Positions 37,288 to 45,547 of a DNA stretch of 64,000 nt are shown one piece after another. The notes beneath the pieces were generated by a model that was not told the origin of the DNA, did no database searches, and saw nothing but the letters and a program-made list of their open reading frames with translations. Position 1 is the first letter of the stretch. Each line of letters opens with the position of its first letter. A program made the position numbers and the translations under genes. This DNA comes from Methylophilus aquaticus (GTDB lineage: Bacteria > Pseudomonadota > Gammaproteobacteria > Burkholderiales > Methylophilaceae), in NCBI RefSeq assembly GCF_030769565.1, contig NZ_JAVCAP010000021.1, positions 146,382-210,381 of the forward strand, in the 5' to 3' direction.

Positions 37288-39387
37288 TTAGTAATCGTAA
37301 GTCACGGTAACCCCGGCGACGCGAGGCTCACCATACTGAATATATTTTTCATCTACAAGAAATCCATTGGCAGGATTATTGGCGAAGAAAAAGCCACGGG
37401 TGGCGTAATCTTTATCAAGAATGTTTCTCGCCCATACACGGACTTTCCAATGTTTATCGTACTGATAATCCGCACTCGCATTTAATAAAGCGTAGCCATT
37501 TGATTTAGCACTGTTACTGTCAGAAAAGTAAAAAGCATCTTTACCTTCGACATTGGCTCGTAGTGTCCACTTTTCATTCGTATAGTACTCAGTCCCCAAG
37601 TTAAAGGTATAACGGGGTGCATGGGCGACTTGACGACCTTGCGGATTGTAAGCGGTGGAATCTGGATTTTGATAGCTATCAAATTTTGCATCCAGCAACC
37701 CCAGTGAACCTAACATGCGAAATTGATCAGTCACGAACCAATCCATGCTGGCTTCCACACCTTGATGCGTGGCCCGCGCAGCATTATCATAAAACTCAAC
37801 AAAATTGCCAGTGCCCGATATTTGAGCGGAACTTTGTGTTTGCGCATCCAGGCGCTTTGCATAAAAAGCTGCCAGATTGGTGACTAGAGTGCCATCCAGC
37901 CAGCTGGATTTAAACCCCGTTTCAAAATTCCACATATACTCGGTATTAAACTGTCTCTGGTTTTGCGGCAAAGTGGCGTTGTTATTTATGCCTCCGGGCT
38001 TATAACCACGCGTCAACGAGGTATAGATCAGCTGATTTGCCTGCGCCTGATAATTCAAACCCAATTTAGCGCCCAAAAGCACTTCACTCACGTTCTTTTT
38101 GACGTTGCTTGGAGTTGCTCTGACAAAACCAGTATCAGCATAATTCGCGTTAAAATCCTCAACACGCAGCCCCGAAACCAAAATCAATTTTTCAGTTAAA
38201 TGGCTATCTAGTTGTCCAAAAACAGCCGTATTTTCTGTTTTGTATGTGCCAGTTAACTGCGTCAGTTCGTCAGGACCGAAGCTTCTGTAATCTACTCGTG
38301 AGTTAAACTTCTCATCTTGCACAAAACGATATACACCTATTGTCCAATCGGTTGAGTCGTTGAAAATACGGCCAGCTTTATCGGATAAAGCACGCAGTTC
38401 AAAAGAGTAATTGTCGCGGTCGCGATTATGTTTCTCGAAGTCATTTTCTGTTCTCCAGTCACCATCAAAACTATAGGTGGACGAAGAATTTAAATAGCTG
38501 GCTTCAGACTGAATAATCACGGCATCTGAAGCTTGCCAGTTAGCTTTCACAGCAAAAGCGTTGGTATTTTGTGTGTCTACCCCCGGCTGGTTAGATTGGC
38601 TGTGACGCGAGTTGTCCAGGGTGAATGCGTCATAACCGTTATTCACATTCACATGCATCAAGGTGAAATCCAGGGTTAAATCTTCAGTCGCAAATAATTT
38701 GAATTTACTACGGAAGGTTAATTCATCCTGCTTTTGTGTGTCATCACGACCTAATGTGTCGTTTTGCATATAGCCATCAGATTTATGTGTATAAATCGAG
38801 GCGCGCCCGAGTAACTGGTCTTCGACAATAGTCCCGCCGACAGCGACACCCAAGTTACGCGTGTTATATTCACCAAGGCCAGCTTGCGCACGCATTTTAA
38901 ATTCTTTGGTGGGCTCGGCGCTGCGCATGGTGATGGCACCCGCGATGGCGTTGGGGCCAAGCTTGGTTCCTTGCGGCCCTTGCAAGACTTCAACTGAATC
39001 AATATCAAACAAAGTCGCTGCGCCTCCCAGGCGGCTAAAGTCGATACCATCAATGATCAATCCCACGGATGGATTCACTGGATTATCGTATTGACTGAGG
39101 ATGCCCATCCCGCGAATCTGGAAAAAGCGTCCCCGGGATGCCCCTGCTGATATATTTACGTTAGGCGCAAGATTCAAAACCTCTTCAAGGTGCTGAGCAC
39201 CGCGTGCTTCAATGGTTTCTCTTTTTACTTCTGTCAGGCTGACAGCTGTTTTTTGTGCGGTGCTTGGGCGAAAGTCTGCGCTCACCACGACATCCGGCAG
39301 TTTCACTGCCTCGTTTTCTTCGGCAGAAAACACTTGTGTGGTTAGTAAAAGCCCAATCAGGGGCAGCGGCTTTGTAATCGGTTTCAA
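37288..39387 (-). CDS. TonB-dependent receptor, probable outer-membrane thiamine importer
   Basis: 699 residues from a TTG start with AAAGGA about 6 bases upstream. Signal peptide about 1-21 (ending TQVFS), TonB box KLPDVVVSA, a plug with GILSQYDNPVNPSVGLIIDG and VLQGPQGTKLGPNAIAGAI, and a barrel ending GVTVTYDY with terminal aromatic. It has no STN signalling domain, unlike the five iron receptors in the window. The TPP riboswitch 106 bases upstream on the same strand makes thiamine or a thiamine precursor the likely cargo. It is the first gene of the operon leading to the YkoF-like protein and PnuT. Thiamine-regulated TonB-dependent receptors are known from comparative regulon work; direct transport evidence for this one is lacking. 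Confidence 0.85.
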   Translation of the reverse strand: MKPITKPLPLIGLLLTTQVFSAEENEAVKLPDVVVSADFRPSTAQKTAVSLTEVKRETIEARGAQHLEEVLNLAPNVNISAGASRGRFFQIRGMGILSQYDNPVNPSVGLIIDGIDFSRLGGAATLFDIDSVEVLQGPQGTKLGPNAIAGAITMRSAEPTKEFKMRAQAGLGEYNTRNLGVAVGGTIVEDQLLGRASIYTHKSDGYMQNDTLGRDDTQKQDELTFRSKFKLFATEDLTLDFTLMHVNVNNGYDAFTLDNSRHSQSNQPGVDTQNTNAFAVKANWQASDAVIIQSEASYLNSSSTYSFDGDWRTENDFEKHNRDRDNYSFELRALSDKAGRIFNDSTDWTIGVYRFVQDEKFNSRVDYRSFGPDELTQLTGTYKTENTAVFGQLDSHLTEKLILVSGLRVEDFNANYADTGFVRATPSNVKKNVSEVLLGAKLGLNYQAQANQLIYTSLTRGYKPGGINNNATLPQNQRQFNTEYMWNFETGFKSSWLDGTLVTNLAAFYAKRLDAQTQSSAQISGTGNFVEFYDNAARATHQGVEASMDWFVTDQFRMLGSLGLLDAKFDSYQNPDSTAYNPQGRQVAHAPRYTFNLGTEYYTNEKWTLRANVEGKDAFYFSDSNSAKSNGYALLNASADYQYDKHWKVRVWARNILDKDYATRGFFFANNPANGFLVDEKYIQYGEPRVAGVTVTYDY

Positions 39388-39492
39388 GAGAATCCTTTCT
39401 ATTAAGAAACATAAAAAGGACAGGGGAGAGTGACAATGACGTGAACAGGTCGGTATGAAACGATAAACCCACCAGTTGCGTTGTAGATGCTC

Positions 39493-39578
39493 TGCCTGTC
39501 CCTACGCCAGCATTATCTGGGTCAGGTTCATTGGGTTCCTCACTTGCGCGAGATCTCAGGTGTTAGCCACCCCAAGGC
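39493..39578 (-). promoter_or_regulatory. TPP (THI-box) riboswitch
   Basis: On the minus strand the order of conserved elements is complete: GGGGTGGC, then CTGAGA, then GAACCCAATGAACCTGACCC and AGATAATGCTGGCGTAGGGA-type residues, enclosed by a GCCT/AGGC end stem. When TPP is abundant the switch should lower expression of the receptor, YkoF-like and PnuT genes. No terminator is seen between it and the start codon, so control of translation initiation is likely. Confidence 0.95.
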
Positions 39579-39918
39579 GTTGATTTTTCAATCAGGACGA
39601 GATTGTAAGGGTATATCGATGACTTTGCTAGCACGCGAGGGCGCGCGCACCGATAAAACTTCATGCGCTTTGTCTTGTTCACATGTAAGGCAATGACAGC
39701 ATCACTGCCAGCGGCGGCGCATCAAGTGCTGAAAGAACATCTCCTCGCGGATTTTTGACTGCCAAAACAAATAGGCCGTCGTATTGACCCTGACTGGGCC
39801 AGTGCATCGTTTCGCTTCACTGCCAAAGGCACAACAGATGAAAGGCAGATGCATGCCCTGATGCCTTATTGTCGTCTCAATACGCGCTATTGGGTATTTT
39901 TACGTTTATTTATGTATT
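39579..39918. other. Intergenic region between thiamine operon and iron locus 3
   Basis: About 340 bases between the TPP riboswitch and the Fur box, read on both strands. No gene or strong hairpin was found. It must hold the minus-strand promoter for the riboswitch RNA and the plus-strand promoter for the sigma factor; neither could be placed with confidence. Confidence 0.5.
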
Positions 39919-39937
39919 GAGAATGATTTTCATTTGC
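39919..39937 (+). promoter_or_regulatory. Fur box before sigma/anti-sigma pairs 3 and 4
   Basis: GAGAATGATTTTCATTTGC matches the Fur consensus at 14 of 19 positions. It is the only Fur box ahead of the two tandem sigma/FecR pairs. Confidence 0.75.
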
Positions 39938-39993
39938 AATTTTTCAATGTGGTCGCTAAGATAGCCATTTTATTTAATGCATGCCTATTTCTC

Positions 39994-40506
39994 GTGTTAC
40001 TACATCCAGAACATTCCCAACTTGTGATCACCCTGGTCTATCACTATGACGAATTAGTTGGCTATGTGAAGCGCCGCTTTGGCGACCATCATTTCGCGCA
40101 GGATGTGGTACATGATGTCTGCCTGGAGCTGATGGAGCGGCCGCCTTTAAGCAAGGTGCACACGCCCATGGCTTTTTTACGCAAGCTTTCCAGAAACCGT
40201 GCGATTGACCGTTATCGGCAGTATCAGACACAGCAGGCGCACCTGACGATCTTGCAGCAAACAGCCGTGCATTCACATCAAATGGATGGTGAGCGTGTAT
40301 TGCATTTTGTACAGCGGCTGGAAGCGCTGAAGCAGATTATTGAAGCCTTGCCCTCACGACAAAGGCAAGTGTTTCTCTTGCATAAATTGCATGAGATGCC
40401 GCAGCAGGAAATTGCCGATGAACTAGGCATTTCACGCAATATGGTGACGCAACACTTTAGCAAAGCCATGACGGCCATTAATCTAAGCTGGGGGTCCACA
40501 GCATGA
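39994..40506 (+). CDS. FecI-family ECF sigma factor (system 3)
   Basis: 170 residues if GTG 39994 is used. The same frame is open back to 39934, but that start falls in the Fur box; GTG 40024 is also possible, and no Shine-Dalgarno decides. Region 2: DELVGYVKRRFGDHHFAQDV, then MAFLRKLSRNRAIDRYRQ. Region 4: LLHKLHEMPQQEIADELGISRNMVTQHF. It is more distant from the other four factors in the window, which share a W-L-x-x-W-L-R signature. It should serve one of the receptors at 43005 or 45548. Confidence 0.85.
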   Translation: MLLHPEHSQLVITLVYHYDELVGYVKRRFGDHHFAQDVVHDVCLELMERPPLSKVHTPMAFLRKLSRNRAIDRYRQYQTQQAHLTILQQTAVHSHQMDGERVLHFVQRLEALKQIIEALPSRQRQVFLLHKLHEMPQQEIADELGISRNMVTQHFSKAMTAINLSWGSTA

Positions 40507-41360
40507 AAGCCCCTGGTATGAAAGTGATGGCGCATGAGTTGGCGTCCACTGCAAATGCGTCTGCGCAAGATGCGTTGAGTCCATACAAGGAAGCATTGCG
40601 CGAGCATTTCCCGACCCGTGAAGCCTTGTTGCAGGAAGCCAAACAGCAAACAAAACGGCAGCGCGTATTGAAAAAAGTCGGCTCCGGCATGGCCATGTCA
40701 CTTGCATTGGCGCTCAGCTGGGTCATTGACCCGGTCTGGCACAGTGAAAATATGCGCACCAAGGTTGGTCAGCAGGCCAGCTTTACCCTGACAGATGGCA
40801 GCCATGTCGCGCTCAATACCAATAGTGCGCTGGTGGTTGAACAACACTTGTATTCCCGGCGCCTGTATTTAAAACAGGGCGAAGCCTTGTTCACGGCAGA
40901 GCACGGCTGGCGCCCGTTCACGGTGTACGCCAACCAGACGCAAATCAGGGATATCGGGACCATTTTTAATGTACGTAATACCGATCAAGGTGCAGTGGTG
41001 ACCGTAGTGGAAGGGAGTGTCGAGGTGCGTACCCCGCAAGCCAGGCGCATCCTGACAAGAGATGTTTCGGTGACCACGCAAGCAGGCGGGATCACTGAAA
41101 GCCGGTGTAGCTCGGCAAATATTGCATGGCAACAAGGGCGGTTGATGTTTGATGGCCATGCCCTGGCGAGTGTGGTGGATGAACTGCAGCGTTATCGGCA
41201 CGGACGTATCCAGATTGCTGATCGGCTGGCCGCGCAGTATCGCCTGTCGGGAGAGTTTGATATCAGTGGAATTGATACGCTTCTGGATACCCTGCCAGAC
41301 ATCATGCCGGTAAGCATTACCAAAAAGGACGATGGCACCGTGTTGATTAGCCACCGCTAA
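40503..41360 (+). CDS. FecR-type regulator (system 3)
   Basis: 285 residues; its ATG overlaps the sigma stop (ATGA). The N-terminal cytoplasmic part is short and lacks the usual DUF4880 signature. One membrane helix at about 62-78 (GMAMSLALALSWVID) leads to the FecR domain: LTDGSHVALNTNSAL, LKQGEALFTAEHGWRPF and DIGTIFNVR. The C-terminal STN-like end has YRHGRIQIADRLAAQYRLSG. At 285 residues it is the smallest FecR in the window. It may activate or restrain the distinct sigma factor encoded with it. It is followed 43 bases later by a second sigma gene. Confidence 0.87.
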   Translation: MKAPGMKVMAHELASTANASAQDALSPYKEALREHFPTREALLQEAKQQTKRQRVLKKVGSGMAMSLALALSWVIDPVWHSENMRTKVGQQASFTLTDGSHVALNTNSALVVEQHLYSRRLYLKQGEALFTAEHGWRPFTVYANQTQIRDIGTIFNVRNTDQGAVVTVVEGSVEVRTPQARRILTRDVSVTTQAGGITESRCSSANIAWQQGRLMFDGHALASVVDELQRYRHGRIQIADRLAAQYRLSGEFDISGIDTLLDTLPDIMPVSITKKDDGTVLISHR

Positions 41361-41403
41361 CCATGCATACCATGGTCTCCAACTTTTTGAAAAAATCGCG
41401 CTC

Positions 41404-41904
41404 ATGGCTTTGCTGAATACTTACTGGCAAGAGTTACACGAGGCGTATTGCCAGCACCATGAGTGGTTGCACGGCTGGTTACGCAAAAAAACCGGCAATT
41501 CCTGGGAGGCTGCCGATATTGCACACGATACCTTTCTGCGGGTGATGCACAAAGACAAGCTGGTCCAGCTGGGGGCTGAGCCCAGAGCCCTGCTGGTGCA
41601 TATTGCCAAAGGCCTGGTGATTGACCGCTGGCGTCACCAGCAAGTCGAACGAGCCTATCAGGAGACCATGGCCCAGCTGCCGGCAGACCAGTGGCCTTCA
41701 GTCGAAGATCAGCTCATTATCCTGGAGACCCTGCAACAGATTGATTGCCTGCTCAGGGAACTGTCCGCGCAAACCAGGATGATCTTTCTACTCGCACAGC
41801 TGGATGGCTTGACCTATCAGCACATTGCAGAGCAATGCGCCATTTCGCTGATTACAGTGAAGCGGCATATGCGCAAAGCCTATTTGGCATGTTTAAGCGC
41901 ATGA
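41404..41904 (+). CDS. FecI-family ECF sigma factor (system 4)
   Basis: 166 residues. Region 2: HHEWLHGWLRKKTGNSWEAA, then IAHDTFLRVMHK and RALLVHIAKGLVIDRWRHQ. Region 4: LLAQLDGLTYQHIAEQCAISLITVKRHM. It starts 43 bases after the fecR-like gene of system 3 and has no Fur box of its own, so it is probably carried on the same iron-repressed transcript. It is closest in appearance to the factors at 26344 and 50697. Confidence 0.92.
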   Translation: MALLNTYWQELHEAYCQHHEWLHGWLRKKTGNSWEAADIAHDTFLRVMHKDKLVQLGAEPRALLVHIAKGLVIDRWRHQQVERAYQETMAQLPADQWPSVEDQLIILETLQQIDCLLRELSAQTRMIFLLAQLDGLTYQHIAEQCAISLITVKRHMRKAYLACLSA

Positions 41905-42902
41905 TGTTCCAGCCACAGCCCCCAGCCATGGAAACACCGGATCAGCAGGTGCTGGCGCAAGCGGTTGACTGGATGCTCAAGCTGCAGTCGGGAGAATTGT
42001 CTGCAGAGGCACAACAGGCCTTTGAGCATTGGTATGCCAGCCATCAGCAACATGCCGCAGCCTGGCAACGCCTGCTTGCGGTACAGCAGACTTTTGCACA
42101 GGTGCCACATAAGGACCTCGCTAAAACAGTATTGGCAAAAGTGGAGCGCACTGCGCGCCGGAAAGTCCTTAAATCATTGGCAACACTGGCGATACTGTCT
42201 CCTGCAGCATGGCTGGGGTATCGTACATTGCCCCTGGAGCGCTGGCGTGCCGGATACCAGACCGCAGTGGGAGAGCAGAAGCATCTGCAGTTAGCCGATG
42301 GCTCGCGGCTGGTGCTCAACACGGATTCAGCGCTGGATGCGGAATACGAGGCGCAGCGTCAGATCCGGCTCTATCGAGGTGAACTGAGCCTGCACACCGG
42401 GCATCAGGATGCCCGCCCACTGGTAGTGATAACGCCGCATGGCACGCTGACACCTTTGGGCACCCGTTTCAACGTCAAACTCGGCAACACGCACACGTCA
42501 CTGGCGGTGACTGAAGGCGCAGTGCGCATCCGTCTGGAAAACGGGCAGACCAACGTGGTGCTGGCCGGGCAACAACAATCCTTTAGCCGATCAGCCTTAG
42601 GCCCGGTCCGTCCTGTGGATGAAAGTGTTAGTTACTGGCAGCAGGGCATGCTGCTGGCCCAGGACATGTTTCTGGCGGATGTGCTCGCTGAGTTAGCACG
42701 TTACCGCAGTGGCGTCATTCGCTGCCATCCTGACCTCAGGCAGCTCAAGGTTTCCGGGGCTTTTCCATTGCTGGATACCGATGCCGCACTGGATCTGTTG
42801 CAGAAGACACTCCCGGTCAAGATCATTGCGCCAAGCAAGTTATGGATCATGGTTGAACCTGCTGTATCTGGTGTTGTACCTGGTGTTGAGGCGGCGGGAT
42901 AA
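41901..42902 (+). CDS. FecR-type regulator (system 4)
   Basis: 333 residues from ATG 41901, overlapping the sigma stop as ATGA; an in-frame ATG at 41889 and a much longer open frame upstream are rejected because they lie inside the sigma gene. DUF4880 (AVDWMLKLQSGELSAEAQQA), a membrane helix near residues 90-110 (LATLAILSPAAWLGYRTL), FecR domain with LADGSRLVLNTDSALD, YRGELSLHTG and PLGTRFNVKL, and the STN-like end YRSGVIRCHPDLRQLKVSG. It pairs with the sigma factor just upstream. Confidence 0.9.
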   Translation: MMFQPQPPAMETPDQQVLAQAVDWMLKLQSGELSAEAQQAFEHWYASHQQHAAAWQRLLAVQQTFAQVPHKDLAKTVLAKVERTARRKVLKSLATLAILSPAAWLGYRTLPLERWRAGYQTAVGEQKHLQLADGSRLVLNTDSALDAEYEAQRQIRLYRGELSLHTGHQDARPLVVITPHGTLTPLGTRFNVKLGNTHTSLAVTEGAVRIRLENGQTNVVLAGQQQSFSRSALGPVRPVDESVSYWQQGMLLAQDMFLADVLAELARYRSGVIRCHPDLRQLKVSGAFPLLDTDAALDLLQKTLPVKIIAPSKLWIMVEPAVSGVVPGVEAAG

Positions 42903-43004
42903 GAAAATGTTGCTTACCCTGATACCTTTTTAGTGTTTGTCCGGTGTAGATGATGAAGGCGCTGACAACGCCATTTCGTTATTTATACAGGAACATACCA
43001 ATCA

Positions 43005-45383
43005 ATGACCTCTTCTTACTTTCAATTTACGCCCCTTCAGCGTGCATTGCGCCTTGCATTCTGCGGCTGCAGTTTAATGCTGGCTGCCAGTCCATCACTG
43101 GTCATGGCAGATACTTCAAACACAATCGCAGCTAAGCAATCTTATCAATTGGCACCAGGTCCATTGGGGCATGTGCTGGCTGAGTTTGCTGCGCTGACCG
43201 GTACCCATTTGTCTTTTGATCCGGCACTGGTCGTGCATCTGCAAAGCGAGGGCCTGCAAGGCAACTACACCACCAGCGAGGGGTTTGATCATTTGCTTAA
43301 AGGTACTGAGTTTGTGCTGGAGGACAAAGGCGGTCAGCAATATTCACTCAAGAAAATGAGCAAGACAAACAGTCGGCCGATGCCTGCCGCTCAAACAGCA
43401 GAGCCAGTGGACACCCTGGCGGATGTGATAGTCAAAGGCGAGAAAATCGAGCGCAAGCTGAGTGAAACCTACTCCAGTGTGGCCGTGGCCACTGCCGAGG
43501 ATATCCGTACGCATGCCGACCAGTCACTGACAGAAATCATGGCGCGCACGCCGGGCGTGTATACGCAGTCACGCAACGAAACCTGGGGCATCCGTGGGGT
43601 GCCGGTCACCGGGTTTGATGATCAGGGCCCCCTCACGCTCAATAATGCGGTGTCGGTATTTGTCGATGGTGCCTTGCAGACCAGCCGCATGGCCACCCTG
43701 AGCCCGCTTTCCACCTGGGATATGAAGCAGGTGGAAATTTACCGGGGAGCGCAGTCTACCGTGCAGGGCCGCAATGCGCTGGCAGGTGCCGTAATCATGC
43801 AAACCAATGATCCGGAGTTCAGGAATGCGCTGACACTGCAGGGCAATGCCGGCAATTACCAGCAGCAAGGTGGCGCATTAACGGCCAATGCGGTACTGGT
43901 GCCCGATGTGCTGGCCGGGCGCTTTGCGCTGAATGTGCAAAATGAAGATGGCTATATCAAAAACAGCTTTCTGGATAACGATGCAGACCGCCGACGTTCA
44001 TTGAATGCGCGGGGTAAATTGTTGCTATTGGCCGGGGAGGATACCGAGGCCTTGTTAACCCTGGCACATACTGACTATCGCGCAGGCAGTAACGGCGTGA
44101 CGCAGATCAATAACCAGCCGCAATATTACCGGCTGGCACAAAATACCAATGCCAGCGATACAATTCAGCAAAATGAGGCCACACTCAAACTCACGCATCA
44201 GTTGAACAAATCCTGGGGGGTAACCAGCATCACCTCGGGCACCGATGCCAATTACCAGAGTTTGCTGGATTTTGACCAGCGCACCAATGCCAGTCAGGAG
44301 GCTGACCGCCATCATGATACGCGGCTGTTCAGCCAGGAGTTGCGTGTCACCTACCAGGATGACGCAGTCAAAGCCCATGCCGGTGTGTATTACGGGTACT
44401 CTCAAATCAAGTTTAATGATGCGCTGCGTATTGCGGGGCTAGGGTCTGTGCTGGTTTCGGAAGGCAAAAGCCAGATCCGAAATCAGGCCGTGTTTGGCGA
44501 GGTGAATTGGGATCTGGATACGCACTGGCAGTTGATTGCAGGGATGCGGTATGACCATGAGAAAAATGAAGCTGACGTGCATTATTTGCAGGATGCACTG
44601 GGCCTTTCGCCAGTGACACAAGCCGCCAATCAGAAAACGTTTGGTGCATTTTTACCCAAGGCCGGGGTGAGTTATCTGTGGTCGCCGACACAACGCAGCG
44701 GATTTGTGGTGCAACGCGGCTATCGCGGAGGCGGTGTGAATACGCGGGTGCCCTCTGATCATCGCCCCTATGATGCTGAATATACAACCACTTACGAGTT
44801 CTCTCATCGCGGCAGCTGGCCGGAGTATGGGTTTAAAACCTTTGCCAATGTCTATTACACCGACTGGAAAGACCAGCAAGTGCGCCAGCTGGATACCGCA
44901 ACCAACAGCCTGTATGTGTCCAACGCGGCCAGCAGCCGGATGCGTGGCCTGGAACTCTCTGCCGAGTATGCCATCAATGATGCCTGGCAGTTGATTGCCG
45001 GTGGCGCCTACAACCATACCGAGTATCTTGACTATATCAACAGTGATGGTCTTAATATGCGTGGCAAGCAGTTCATCATGGCGCCGCGGACCAAGGTTAA
45101 TCTGGGGCTGAATTATCACCTGGGTAACCAGTGGCTGTTCAATGTGGATACGGTCTACCAGGACAGCAGCCCTTCGGTATATCTGCTTAGCGAAACCCGG
45201 CGCAATGACAGTGTCACGCTGGTGAATGCGAATGCTGCCTACCGCCTGAATCCGCGTACCACGGTCAACGCATTTGTGCGCAACCTGTTTGACCGCGAAT
45301 ACATCACCAATAACACCACGGGTAACGTGCTGGATGTGGGGGCACCGCGATTGTTTGGCGTTGCGGTGAAGCTGGAAATTTAA
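43005..45383 (+). CDS. TonB-dependent receptor with STN domain (system 3/4)
   Basis: 792 residues. Signal peptide about 1-35 (ending LVMA), STN domain about 45-118 (LAPGPLGHVLAEFAALTG), TonB box DTLADVIVKG, plug with GVYTQSRNETWGIRGVPVTG and YRGAQSTVQGRNALAGAV, barrel ending AVKLEI. The plug differs from classical siderophore receptors and resembles receptors of the FecA/CirA border; substrate unknown. The final residue is Ile rather than an aromatic. It ends 20 bases before a strong terminator that closes the unit. No PepSY gene belongs to this transcript. Confidence 0.88.
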   Translation: MTSSYFQFTPLQRALRLAFCGCSLMLAASPSLVMADTSNTIAAKQSYQLAPGPLGHVLAEFAALTGTHLSFDPALVVHLQSEGLQGNYTTSEGFDHLLKGTEFVLEDKGGQQYSLKKMSKTNSRPMPAAQTAEPVDTLADVIVKGEKIERKLSETYSSVAVATAEDIRTHADQSLTEIMARTPGVYTQSRNETWGIRGVPVTGFDDQGPLTLNNAVSVFVDGALQTSRMATLSPLSTWDMKQVEIYRGAQSTVQGRNALAGAVIMQTNDPEFRNALTLQGNAGNYQQQGGALTANAVLVPDVLAGRFALNVQNEDGYIKNSFLDNDADRRRSLNARGKLLLLAGEDTEALLTLAHTDYRAGSNGVTQINNQPQYYRLAQNTNASDTIQQNEATLKLTHQLNKSWGVTSITSGTDANYQSLLDFDQRTNASQEADRHHDTRLFSQELRVTYQDDAVKAHAGVYYGYSQIKFNDALRIAGLGSVLVSEGKSQIRNQAVFGEVNWDLDTHWQLIAGMRYDHEKNEADVHYLQDALGLSPVTQAANQKTFGAFLPKAGVSYLWSPTQRSGFVVQRGYRGGGVNTRVPSDHRPYDAEYTTTYEFSHRGSWPEYGFKTFANVYYTDWKDQQVRQLDTATNSLYVSNAASSRMRGLELSAEYAINDAWQLIAGGAYNHTEYLDYINSDGLNMRGKQFIMAPRTKVNLGLNYHLGNQWLFNVDTVYQDSSPSVYLLSETRRNDSVTLVNANAAYRLNPRTTVNAFVRNLFDREYITNNTTGNVLDVGAPRLFGVAVKLEI

Positions 45384-45403
45384 TCTGTATTTTTCCTCCT
45401 TCG

Positions 45404-45436
45404 AAAGCGCCTGCATGGCTGTGCAGGCGCTTTTTT
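45404..45436 (+). terminator. Rho-independent terminator after receptor at 43005
   Basis: AAAGCGCCTGCA pairs with TGCAGGCGCTTT over 12 bases with a 6-base loop and a T6 run. It separates the two receptor genes into different transcripts. Confidence 0.92.
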
Positions 45437-45547
45437 ATCGATCACCCATGCATGCCCTGACATTTATTTCAGGCGTGACATCAACATTTGCCAGCGCTCA
45501 AACGACAACCCAGTGTTAACAACATTTATTACGCACTGGAAACAACA

